From Desulfurococcales archaeon (GTDB taxonomy: Archaea; Thermoproteota; Thermoprotei_A; Sulfolobales; NBVN01): a stretch of 13,658 bases of DNA. The first letter of the stretch is position 1, and each line of letters begins with the position of its first letter. Under the pieces are notes generated by a model that searched no databases, had not been told where the DNA came from, and saw only the letters and a program-made list of their open reading frames with translations. Location: NCBI GenBank assembly GCA_021158735.1, contig JAGGUC010000151.1, positions 1 through 13,658 of the forward strand, read 5' to 3'. Shown here piece after piece: positions 1 to 6,239 of the stretch. The position numbers and the translations under genes were made by a program.

Positions 1-773
1 ACATGGCTGACATACTCTGTCAGTGACTGCCTCAGCTTGTAGAGTTCTAACATAATGTTGGCTAAGGTCTTCACCTGCCTTATGTCGAGGTCAGATAATT
101 CAGCACCTATACTCTCCTCAGCGGCCCCAGCTATCCTCTCTGCCTTACCCTCACTAAATCCTAGCTTAACTAAGTTCTTAGCAGTAATGCTCTCCCTATC
201 ACCGAGCTCAGAGACTATCCGTGCGTACATCAAGTGATCCCTAACTAGGTCATCAAGTTCTGGGAAGTGCACACTATACCACTCCCTTAACCTAGAGGCA
301 AATAAGTTTATTGTCTTGTCGATGTCATCAATAGCTCTTATTGACTGAATAGCCAGCAGATCCCTCTTCTGAGCAACCTTCCTTAGCTTCATCCGAGTTA
401 CCATAGTTGACAGCCTGTGGGTGAAGTCCCTCCACTCCTCAGGGCTGCTTACGTAGCCAGCTTCCACAGCTAGCTCAGGTAGCTTCTCACGCACTTTGAG
501 TACGAGGTCATCACCTGGAGCAATAGTGAAGTTTACACCCTTTGAAGACACTAATCTTGCATGATCTTCATCCTCAACAACTACCTCAATACTGGAGCCA
601 TAACTGTCTTTCAGAGCTTCAATAAGTTTTTCAAACTCGCTTGAGTACCCTCTCTCCTCAATACTCAGTGTCCTATCAATTAGTTCGTTAATGCCGCGGG
701 CTGCGTACTCCTTAAGTAGTTCATCAGCCTCGGTAATCGCAAATGCCCCTATTACTGTATCGATAGCAGCCAC
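1..773 (-). CDS. nop5: Nop5 (Nop56/58 homologue), C/D box RNP core protein, C-terminus cut by window edge
   Basis: My own translation of the minus strand gives 257 residues with no stop up to the window edge. Nop5 is the scaffold of archaeal box C/D RNPs: it binds fibrillarin through its N-terminal domain, dimerises through a coiled coil, and clamps L7Ae-bound guide RNA with its C-terminal Nop domain, allowing 2'-O-methylation of rRNA and tRNA. Visible here are the N-terminal fibrillarin-binding domain (about 1-105), the coiled-coil entry (about 115-165) and the strongly conserved NOSIC-type stretch WYSVHFPELDDLV (165-177), followed by RDHLMYARIVSELGDRE and KLGFSEGKAERIA. The rest of the coiled coil and the Nop domain lie outside the window. 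Start chosen: GTG at 773, with an in-frame TTG at 779 as the only alternative because a stop lies just upstream. It is divergent from S30e. Fibrillarin (flpA) commonly follows nop5 in archaea and would be expected to the left; that cannot be seen here. Confidence 0.95.
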   Translation of the reverse strand, partial: MAAIDTVIGAFAITEADELLKEYAARGINELIDRTLSIEERGYSSEFEKLIEALKDSYGSSIEVVVEDEDHARLVSSKGVNFTIAPGDDLVLKVREKLPELAVEAGYVSSPEEWRDFTHRLSTMVTRMKLRKVAQKRDLLAIQSIRAIDDIDKTINLFASRLREWYSVHFPELDDLVRDHLMYARIVSELGDRESITAKNLVKLGFSEGKAERIAGAAEESIGAELSDLDIRQVKTLANIMLELYKLRQSLTEYVSH

Positions 774-810
774 CTTCAAAACATGACACCAAAGCTAAAA
801 TTGAGTTAAC

Positions 811-820
811 CTTAAAATAG
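811..820 (-). promoter_or_regulatory. Putative TATA element of nop5
   Basis: The minus strand reads CTATTTTAAG, an archaeal TATA-like element. Transcription starting about 25 bp downstream would give a leader of roughly 15-20 nt before the GTG at 773. This is inferred from composition and spacing only. Confidence 0.45.
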
Positions 821-858
821 ATTTCATCATCTTCCTAAAGACATGGCCCCAACTTAAG

Positions 859-866
859 TTTTTAAG
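859..866 (+). promoter_or_regulatory. Putative TATA element of the S30e gene
   Basis: TTTTTAAG lies inside a small inverted repeat, CTTAA-GTTT-TTAAG (853-866). A start about 25 bp downstream (near 888) would leave a leader of about a dozen bases before the ATG at 901. The spacer to nop5 (774-900) thus holds two back-to-back promoters and no gene. Confidence 0.45.
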
Positions 867-900
867 CTGTTAACTATAGAGAAGTTAGTGGGTAAATAGC

Positions 901-1095
901 ATGCCAACACACGGGTCAATGACAAAGGCGGGCAAGGTAAGGAATCAGACTCCAAAGATACCGTCGAAACCTAAGAGAAATCTGCCTCCTAGAATTAGAA
1001 ATAGGAGGGAGTACTGGATAAGGAAAAGAAGGGAAGCTGGGCTGCCAATACCTACTGTTGTACCTCCATCGTCAGTGCCTAGAAAGAAGAGTTAG
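901..1095 (+). CDS. rps30e: Small-subunit ribosomal protein S30e (eS30)
   Basis: A 64-residue, very basic protein. The opening MPTHGSMTKAGKVRNQTPKI matches the archaeal/eukaryotic S30e signature (HGSLxxAGKVRxQTPK), and the Arg-rich RIRNRREYWIRKRRE (residues 32-46) matches the conserved centre. In eukaryotes eS30 sits in the 40S body near the decoding site, and the archaeal form is a 30S component found mostly in Crenarchaeota and relatives. The last part, PIPTVVPPSSVPRKKS, is Pro/Ser-rich and lengthens the protein beyond the compact S30e core. ATG at 901 fits the family N-terminus exactly. There is no strong Shine-Dalgarno sequence, consistent with a short leader. It is apparently monocistronic and divergent from nop5. 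A coding-like frame overlaps its end (see the next entry). Confidence 0.93.
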   Translation: MPTHGSMTKAGKVRNQTPKIPSKPKRNLPPRIRNRREYWIRKRREAGLPIPTVVPPSSVPRKKS

Positions 1096-1205
1096 AAGCT
1101 GTAGATAAGTGGGATGCTTTCATTAGTGAGGGAGGAATTAAGTTTTCAGGTGATGCGGAAACCCCCACCCACGAAGCATTGCAGTCCTTAAATAAAGTGG
1201 AGTAG
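1083..1205 (+). other. Startless coding-like frame overlapping the end of S30e (possible gene remnant)
   Basis: This 40-codon frame, in the -1 frame relative to S30e, follows a TAG at 1080-1082 and ends with TAG at 1203-1205. It reads KEELEAVDKWDAFISEGGIK and continues with FSGDAETPTHEALQSLNKVE. The composition (acidic, one Trp, balanced hydrophobics, varied codons) looks like real protein. The only start codon inside is a late TTG, so it cannot be an ordinary gene. Possibilities are a decayed C-terminal gene fragment, a frameshifted extension of S30e, or chance: a frame of this length is not rare in random sequence. I do not recognise a family. Confidence 0.25.
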
Positions 1206-1296
1206 TAGAAGTAGTTGACACACCAGCTGATTATTTTACTATTTTTAATTTTAAATTAAAACAATACTTAGTGCTTAATATCTGAGGCTGATTAAC
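1206..1296 (+). promoter_or_regulatory. gatD promoter and leader with AT-rich inverted repeat
   Basis: The spacer carries TTTTAATTT-T-AAATTAAAA (1243-1261), a perfect 9-bp inverted repeat with a single central base. It doubles as a strong archaeal TATA-type region. Transcription starting about 25 bp downstream (around 1275) leaves a leader of about 20 nt containing GAGG (1284-1287), 9 nt before the ATG at 1297, a plausible Shine-Dalgarno match. No other gene is visible between S30e and gatD apart from the startless frame. Confidence 0.5.
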
Positions 1297-2613
1297 ATGG
1301 GAAACCCGGAGGATCTTGAGGTCGGCGACCTCGTCCGCATAATAAAAAACAATATTGTGCTAGAAGGCGTAGTTATGCCAGCTACGGAATTCACATCTCC
1401 TGATGTAGTTATTTTAAAGTTAGGCAACGGTTACAATGTCGGTGTCTCGGTAAAGAATGCTAAGGTCGAGGTTATTAAGAAGTCGTACGTCCGTATAGGT
1501 GGTGAGGCACTACGTGCTAGAACTAGTATTAGTGGTAGAGGGGCACTTAAGCTTTCAATGATTAGTACTGGAGGAACCATAGTAAGTAAAGTTGAGTATG
1601 AGACAGGCGCCGTTAAGCCCGCACTAACTGCTCAGGAACTCATTGAATTAGCCCCTGAGTTATTGAATGAAGTATTGGAACTTGAAGTAATTGAGTTGTT
1701 TAGGCTTCTAAGTGAGGATCTGACACCCAGTCACTGGAGCAAAATAGCTGAGGAGGTGGCTAAGCGTATAGAGAGTGGGGCTGGCGGGGTCATCGTAGCG
1801 CACGGAACTGACACTATGTCCTATACGGCAGCTGCATTAGCTTTTGCTTTACGAAACCTACCCTGTCCGGTAATGATGGTTGGCGCACAGAGGAGTAGCG
1901 ACAGGCCTAGTACTGACTCCGTACTCAACCTGCGTGCCTGCCCAGTAATAGCCTCTAGAGCACCTTTCGGCGAGGTTGTTGTCGTCATGCATGGCCACAC
2001 ATCAGACAGTTATGTATTAGCGCATAGAGGAGTTAAGGTCAGAAAAATGCATTCGAGCAGAAGGGATGCCTTCCAGTCAGTAAACGATATACCGTTAGCT
2101 AGGGTTGACTTCCCAAAAAAGACGTTCAAGTTACTTAATAGGAGGTACCTCCCAAGAAGCAGTCTTCAGAACTTTACGGTGAGGGCGAAGTTCAGCAGCA
2201 AGGTGGCTCTGATTAAGGCTTATCCCGGCATGGATTGTGGGATTATTGACTACCTAGTAGATAAGGGCTACGAAGGAATAGTATTGGAGGGTACTGGGCT
2301 GGGGCATGTAAGGCGGGAGTGCATTGATGCTGTTAGGAGGGCCTGTGAGGAAGGCGTCATAATTGTCATGACTTCACAAACACTGTTTGGAAGAGTGAAC
2401 ATGAAGGTTTACACTAATGGCAGGAAGCTGATACTAGCTGGTGTAGTACCCGGTTCCGACATGTTGCCTGAGGCAGCATATGCTAAGCTTTCCTGGCTAC
2501 TAGCTAATGTACGGGATAGGGATGAAGTGAGGACCTTTATAACCTGCAACTTAGTCAATGAAATTAATGAAGTACATGACGCAGAGATCTACCCCAGGTG
2601 GTATCATGGATGA
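1297..2613 (+). CDS. gatD: Glutamyl-tRNA(Gln) amidotransferase subunit D (asparaginase-like)
   Basis: This is the glutaminase half of the archaea-specific GatDE amidotransferase. It releases ammonia from glutamine (or asparagine) and passes it to GatE, which converts Glu-tRNA(Gln) to Gln-tRNA(Gln). At 438 residues it has the usual GatD length. An N-terminal small beta domain (about 1-75, with GDLVRI and LKLGNGYNVGV) precedes a type-I L-asparaginase-like domain. The catalytic signatures are all present: STGGTI (90-95, nucleophile Thr94), HGTDTM (169-174, the Thr171-Asp172 pair) and the active-site lysine in VRKMHSSRRDAF (Lys250). The Thr94/Thr171/Asp172/Lys250 pattern matches the known catalytic set of GatD. 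It overlaps gatE by 8 bp, indicating translational coupling. Confidence 0.96.
   Translation: MGNPEDLEVGDLVRIIKNNIVLEGVVMPATEFTSPDVVILKLGNGYNVGVSVKNAKVEVIKKSYVRIGGEALRARTSISGRGALKLSMISTGGTIVSKVEYETGAVKPALTAQELIELAPELLNEVLELEVIELFRLLSEDLTPSHWSKIAEEVAKRIESGAGGVIVAHGTDTMSYTAAALAFALRNLPCPVMMVGAQRSSDRPSTDSVLNLRACPVIASRAPFGEVVVVMHGHTSDSYVLAHRGVKVRKMHSSRRDAFQSVNDIPLARVDFPKKTFKLLNRRYLPRSSLQNFTVRAKFSSKVALIKAYPGMDCGIIDYLVDKGYEGIVLEGTGLGHVRRECIDAVRRACEEGVIIVMTSQTLFGRVNMKVYTNGRKLILAGVVPGSDMLPEAAYAKLSWLLANVRDRDEVRTFITCNLVNEINEVHDAEIYPRWYHG
2596..2601 (+). promoter_or_regulatory. Shine-Dalgarno site that fixes the gatE start
   Basis: AGGTGG lies 4 nt before the ATG at 2606, inside the last codons of gatD. 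An upstream in-frame ATG at 2558 lacks such a site and would add 16 residues not expected for GatE, so 2606 is preferred. Confidence 0.6.
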
Positions 2614-4528
2614 ACAGATAGACTATGTTAGGCTAGGGCTTAAGGTAGGACTTGAAATACATCAGCAGTTAGACACTAAGCATAAGTTATTCTGCGACTG
2701 CCCCACAGAACTAGCTGACTCGAGCACTCCCATAAGTGAGGTTGAGAGATACTTGAAAGTAACGAAGAGTGAAGTAGGTGAAGTAGATCCTGCCGCACTT
2801 TACGAGATAAAAAGAGGGAGAAAAATTATATATCAAGTACCTAAAGGCCATGCATGTCTGGTGGAGCTAGATGAGGAGCCGCCACATGAACTCAACAGAG
2901 AAGCATTAAAAATAACTGTTGCAATAGCGAAAGCGCTGCACTCCAGAATACTAGATGAGATCTATGTAATGAGGAAAATAGTTGTCGATGGTTCGAACCC
3001 TACAGGATTCCAGAGAACGGCAGTAGTTGCGATTGGGGGATATATCGATGATGAAGATGGCAAGGTAGGGATTCAAACCATATGCGTAGAGGAAGACGCC
3101 GCAAGAAAAATTGACGAAGCTGCAGGGTATGTGAAGTACAACCTAGATAGGCTAGGTATACCGCTGGTGGAGATATCTACTGCCCCAGACATAAGGACCC
3201 CCGAGCAGGCAATGAGAGTTGCTTTAAGAATAGGACTATTAATGAGGCTTACTGGTAAAGTTAAGAGAGGTATTGGCACTATCAGGCAGGACCTAAACAT
3301 ATCGATCTCGGGAGGTGAGAAGATAGAGATCAAGGGGGTCAGTAAGCTCGAATTAATTCCTAAGGTCATTAGATACGAAGTTCAGCGCCAGCTTAAACTC
3401 ATGGATATTAAGAGGGAGCTCAGGGGGAGGGGTGTGAGAACTGATGAAATAGCATGCGATATTAGGGACATAACAGACATTTTAAGGAATAGCAATAGCA
3501 GATTAGTGCACAGGGAATTAAGAAAGGGTCATAGGGCATATGCTATTGGCCTCAAGAAATTTAAGGGTATACTTGGAGTTGAGGTACAACCTAATAGGCG
3601 CTTCGGAACCGAGCTTTCAGACCACGCCAGAGCTTGGGGTGGGGTCTCAGGTATAATTCATAGTGATGAACTCCCTAAATACGGTATTACCGAGGATGTA
3701 GTTGACAGTATTTACGAATACCTGAAGTTAGACCCTGAAAGAGATGCTTTTGTAGTAGTAATTTCTGATAGGGAGAGGGCTGAGCGTGCGCTATCCGCCG
3801 TAGTTGAGAGAGTGAGGTATGCTTTAGTAGGTATTCCTAAAGAGACCAGAGGTGCAAATCCTGACGGCACAACAAGGTACCTGAGACCTCAGCCCGGAGC
3901 TGCACGTATGTATCCTGAAACAGACGTGCCTCCAATAAGAATTGATGAGGAATTACTGAAAGAAGCAGAACTACTGAAACCTAAAACACCTGAGGAACTA
4001 CTTAAGGAACTAGTGAGTCAGCATGGACTTAATAAGGAAATGGCCACGCAATTAATCAAAGACCCATTACTACCCATGTACTTAGATTTAGTTAAAGAAC
4101 TGGGTGAACTGATTAAGCCCCAGCTCATAGCGACTACTTTGCTCATATATCTTAAGGGGCTTAAGTCTGAGGGCCTGAACATTGATTTACTGTCTGAGGA
4201 GGACATTAAGAAAGTGCTTCAGGCCGTAGGAGATGGCAGGATCGCTAAGGAGGCCATACCTGAAGTGCTTTCAGCTTATTTAAAAAGGAGTGCGAGGAGC
4301 GTGGAGGAGGCGATCAACATGTTTACACAGATCAGTGTTGAAGAGCTGAGGCAGCTGGTGCAGAAGGTAGTGGAGGAAAATAAAAATGCTGTGAGTAGGA
4401 AAGGAACTAAAGCTTTTGGGTTAATAATGGGGAAAGTAATGTCCTTGGTTAGAGGTAGAATTGACGGAAAAATTGTTGCTAACGTAGTTCAGGAAGTTCT
4501 CCGAGAATTTCACAGTGAAGGTAGCTAG
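2606..4528 (+). CDS. gatE: Glutamyl-tRNA(Gln) amidotransferase subunit E
   Basis: GatE is the tRNA-binding kinase/transamidase partner of GatD. It activates the gamma-carboxyl of Glu on Glu-tRNA(Gln) with ATP and amidates it with ammonia channelled from GatD. Counting from the ATG at 2606 it has 640 residues, the usual GatE size. Visible in order: the GatB-like cradle with GLEIHQQLDT (15-24), a CxC pair (30, 32) in the metal-binding region, NPTGFQRT (131-138) and GIGTIRQDLNIS (222-233); an AspRS-type GAD insertion (about 290-405, with AWGGVSGIIHSDELPKYG), which separates GatE from bacterial GatB; RMYPETDVPP (434-443) after the insertion; and a helical tail domain for tRNA contacts (about 450-640). 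The family-like N-terminus MDEQIDYVRLGLKVGLEIHQ supports this start. It is co-transcribed with gatD. Confidence 0.96.
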   Translation: MDEQIDYVRLGLKVGLEIHQQLDTKHKLFCDCPTELADSSTPISEVERYLKVTKSEVGEVDPAALYEIKRGRKIIYQVPKGHACLVELDEEPPHELNREALKITVAIAKALHSRILDEIYVMRKIVVDGSNPTGFQRTAVVAIGGYIDDEDGKVGIQTICVEEDAARKIDEAAGYVKYNLDRLGIPLVEISTAPDIRTPEQAMRVALRIGLLMRLTGKVKRGIGTIRQDLNISISGGEKIEIKGVSKLELIPKVIRYEVQRQLKLMDIKRELRGRGVRTDEIACDIRDITDILRNSNSRLVHRELRKGHRAYAIGLKKFKGILGVEVQPNRRFGTELSDHARAWGGVSGIIHSDELPKYGITEDVVDSIYEYLKLDPERDAFVVVISDRERAERALSAVVERVRYALVGIPKETRGANPDGTTRYLRPQPGAARMYPETDVPPIRIDEELLKEAELLKPKTPEELLKELVSQHGLNKEMATQLIKDPLLPMYLDLVKELGELIKPQLIATTLLIYLKGLKSEGLNIDLLSEEDIKKVLQAVGDGRIAKEAIPEVLSAYLKRSARSVEEAINMFTQISVEELRQLVQKVVEENKNAVSRKGTKAFGLIMGKVMSLVRGRIDGKIVANVVQEVLREFHSEGS

Positions 4529-4602
4529 AACTTTAATTTTTATTTATAATTTAAACTAAAATACAGTGACAATACAGTTAGTTTGGGAGAGTAGGGACTG
4601 AG
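4529..4602 (+). promoter_or_regulatory. gatE end signal and promoter of the SRPBCC-like gene
   Basis: Directly after the gatE stop is an A/T-only stretch (about 4531-4560). Its T-runs could end gatDE transcription, and it also provides a TATA-like element (about 4537-4556) about 50-65 bp before the ATG at 4603. A GGGAGAG purine tract lies in the leader. The layout resembles the gatD promoter, including CAATAC followed closely by TTAGT. Confidence 0.4.
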
Positions 4603-5517
4603 ATGGTGCTGGAGTACTACTTCGAAGTAACGGCACACATGAAGCCTGCTGATGTAGTCGAGTTATTATCAAATCCAACAACATTACTGCCACTCTGGTC
4701 AATTTATGAGGAGATAACGGAAATTAAGGGTCTTGACGAATTTACAGCTAAGCTAAATATCGCTGGGTCTTCCTTTCTAGTCAAGTTTAAACTAACAAAA
4801 TCTACGAGGGAACAGTCATCCACAATAACCTTAATTGGCACTGGAACTATTAGTATGAGGATGGTCTTAAGGGTTGAACCTAAGGATACCGGCTCACTCG
4901 TAAGGTGCAGAATTAACATAAGAGCCGGATTCTTTCGTGAAAGATCCATCTCAAGCTTCATGAAATCCTTCGTAGATGACTTTAGAAACAAACTCATATT
5001 TCAATTACCTATGCTAATAGATGCGCTTGGTGTAGGTAGAGGCAGTCTTGGTAAGGCAGCGGAGGTTAAGGAAGAAGGTATTCCTTCAAGGACTATTCCT
5101 CACTTAGAACCTAAGACAGCTGAGGTTAAGGAGAGCAGGTATGAGGAGGAAGGAAAAATATCAGATCTTACATTCAGTGAGGACCCTGACCTGCTACGAG
5201 ATGACGTTTTTTTGAGTTCTGTGATACTTAAATCGACGCTAACGAAATTCAAGCAGGTGGATGTCAAAGGCGATGAAGTTCTTAAGGTATTAAAAGAGAT
5301 GATACCGCCTAACGCTGCCAAATCTGGAGGTATGTTCTATATAAGCATAAACTGTACCTCACTACGTATAAAAATGTATGTGGAAGGCCTAAAAATAAAG
5401 GGATTAAGAATAGAATTCAGTAACGGACATATCCTGAGCGGTGCAGAGGCATTAAAGTATTTAAGGTCCCTACACAGCTTGGGTTGCAGAGCTTATTTAT
5501 TTGTAGTGTCTGTGTAA
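4603..5517 (+). CDS. Unknown two-domain protein; N-terminal SRPBCC/START-like fold
   Basis: This 304-residue protein belongs to no named family I recognise. Residues 1-143 have the strand/helix order of SRPBCC (START/CoxG-like) lipid- or ligand-binding folds: an opening strand with VTAHMKPADVVELLSNPTTLLPLW, a middle set of alternating strands ending in RCRINIRAGFF, and a long closing helix about 113-142. This fold call is by pattern only. Residues 145-190 form a charged linker with an imperfect internal repeat (KAAEVKEEG, then KTAEVKESR). Residues 191-304 form a second alpha/beta domain (SSVILKSTLTKF, MFYISINCTSLRIKMYVEG, LRIEFSNGHILSG). There is no signal peptide or membrane segment, so it is probably cytosolic. 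The ATG at 4603 is the first good start. It is convergent with the TFIIB-like gene, with a 15-bp gap. Confidence 0.8.
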   Translation: MVLEYYFEVTAHMKPADVVELLSNPTTLLPLWSIYEEITEIKGLDEFTAKLNIAGSSFLVKFKLTKSTREQSSTITLIGTGTISMRMVLRVEPKDTGSLVRCRINIRAGFFRERSISSFMKSFVDDFRNKLIFQLPMLIDALGVGRGSLGKAAEVKEEGIPSRTIPHLEPKTAEVKESRYEEEGKISDLTFSEDPDLLRDDVFLSSVILKSTLTKFKQVDVKGDEVLKVLKEMIPPNAAKSGGMFYISINCTSLRIKMYVEGLKIKGLRIEFSNGHILSGAEALKYLRSLHSLGCRAYLFVVSV

Positions 5518-5532
5518 GCTACTTACTTTATT

Positions 5533-6108
5533 CTACTGAAGGCTTCTTTTTAACTCTTCTATAAATGCCTTTTCTCTTCGAATTAGTTTCTCTAATCTCT
5601 TAATGTGTACCTTACTTAACCCTACCTCCTTACTTATTAGTGACGTATCTAGTTTGACGCCTTTTATTAGTGCTAGGGCTAATAGTGCTATAACTAATTT
5701 AGCCCTGTCAGTACGAGATGTCAGCTTAGGGTATTTTTTCAGAATGTCCATAGCTACCTGCACTGTAGTATCACTTGAGTACTTCATACTTACTCTCCTC
5801 TTAAGTAGCTTTACACGGCGTCCTGTCCTCATGTACTCCCAGAAAGCATCAGTATCTATAATCATGTCCTTTTTCTTTTTACCGTCAATATCCTCAAGTA
5901 TCTTCAGGTAGTTCTTTGTTTCTTTCTTTAATTTGGGCATGGAGTAGTCGCTATATAAATGGCCGTAGCCGCTGTCCGTATCTAAACTATAGCGAGGCTT
6001 TACTGCGATATATATTTTGTCTATAACGGTCGCACATGTAGTACATACTACCTCGCCTCTCTGATAATCCCATACTAGGTTGCTTGACCCGCAGTACGGA
6101 CACCTCAA
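5533..6108 (-). CDS. Short TFIIB-type zinc-ribbon protein (truncated TFB-like)
   Basis: A 191-residue protein. The N-terminal zinc ribbon has CPYC (Cys3, Cys6) and CTTC (Cys22, Cys25) in TFIIB spacing. A variable linker (about 30-110) with basic patches (KKKK; RRVKLLKRR) follows, then a helical region (about 112-191) resembling the end of one TFIIB cyclin fold, with a helix-turn-helix-like segment VKLDTSLISKEVGLSKVHIK (151-170). Canonical archaeal TFB is about 300 residues with two cyclin repeats, so this is a short form and unlikely to replace the main TFB. A modulatory paralogue, in the manner of crenarchaeal TFB3, is one possibility; I cannot prove orthology. The start is TTG at 6108: it begins directly with the ribbon, and the only nearby ATG (6112) is out of frame. 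Little or no leader is expected. It is divergent from the NAD-kinase-like gene. Confidence 0.8.
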   Translation of the reverse strand: MRCPYCGSSNLVWDYQRGEVVCTTCATVIDKIYIAVKPRYSLDTDSGYGHLYSDYSMPKLKKETKNYLKILEDIDGKKKKDMIIDTDAFWEYMRTGRRVKLLKRRVSMKYSSDTTVQVAMDILKKYPKLTSRTDRAKLVIALLALALIKGVKLDTSLISKEVGLSKVHIKRLEKLIRREKAFIEELKRSLQ

Positions 6109-6239
6109 GCATACTACCCAAGCTTAGGATAGTAAAAGTAATACTACATTAGAATCTCTGAAACAATGTTCCTCAGAGAGTCAGTGACCTAGGAGAAAGT
6201 TTTTCTTTTATGCAGTCTCAGAAACGTGGCTGGGAAGTA
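6109..6239. promoter_or_regulatory. Divergent control region with a 7-bp inverted repeat
   Basis: TCTCTGA (6155-6161) and TCAGAGA (6173-6179) form a perfect 7-bp inverted repeat with an 11-nt centre. A TATA-like element for the TFIIB-like gene lies at 6132-6144 on the minus strand. For the rightward gene, AGTTTTTCTTTTA (6198-6210) is TATA-like; it would place transcription near 6232, just before the ATG at 6240. The repeat could be an operator or an RNA hairpin; the sequence alone does not decide. Confidence 0.4.

Noticed and set aside
55..237. 60-residue plus-strand frame inside the nop5 region
   Set aside because: It is antisense to nop5, whose minus-strand translation carries clear family motifs; the plus-strand product is Ser/Leu-rich low-complexity shadow sequence.
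800..835. Box C-like ATGATGA on the minus strand, considered as a C/D guide RNA next to nop5
   Set aside because: There is no matching CTGA box D at proper spacing, and the sequence is explained as nop5 promoter region.
1114..1191. Small ATG-started frame (25 codons) in the S30e-gatD gap
   Set aside because: Its product is short and unlike protein, with a Pro/Lys cluster; no ribosome-binding site. The other frame there looks more coding-like.
2558..2605. N-terminal extension of gatE to the ATG at 2558
   Set aside because: It would overlap gatD by 56 bp with no ribosome-binding site; AGGTGG before the ATG at 2606 and the family N-terminus fit the shorter form.
5603..5911. 102-residue plus-strand frame
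   Set aside because: It is antisense to the TFIIB-like gene, which has intact zinc-ribbon cysteines; the frame has shadow-type composition and no promoter.
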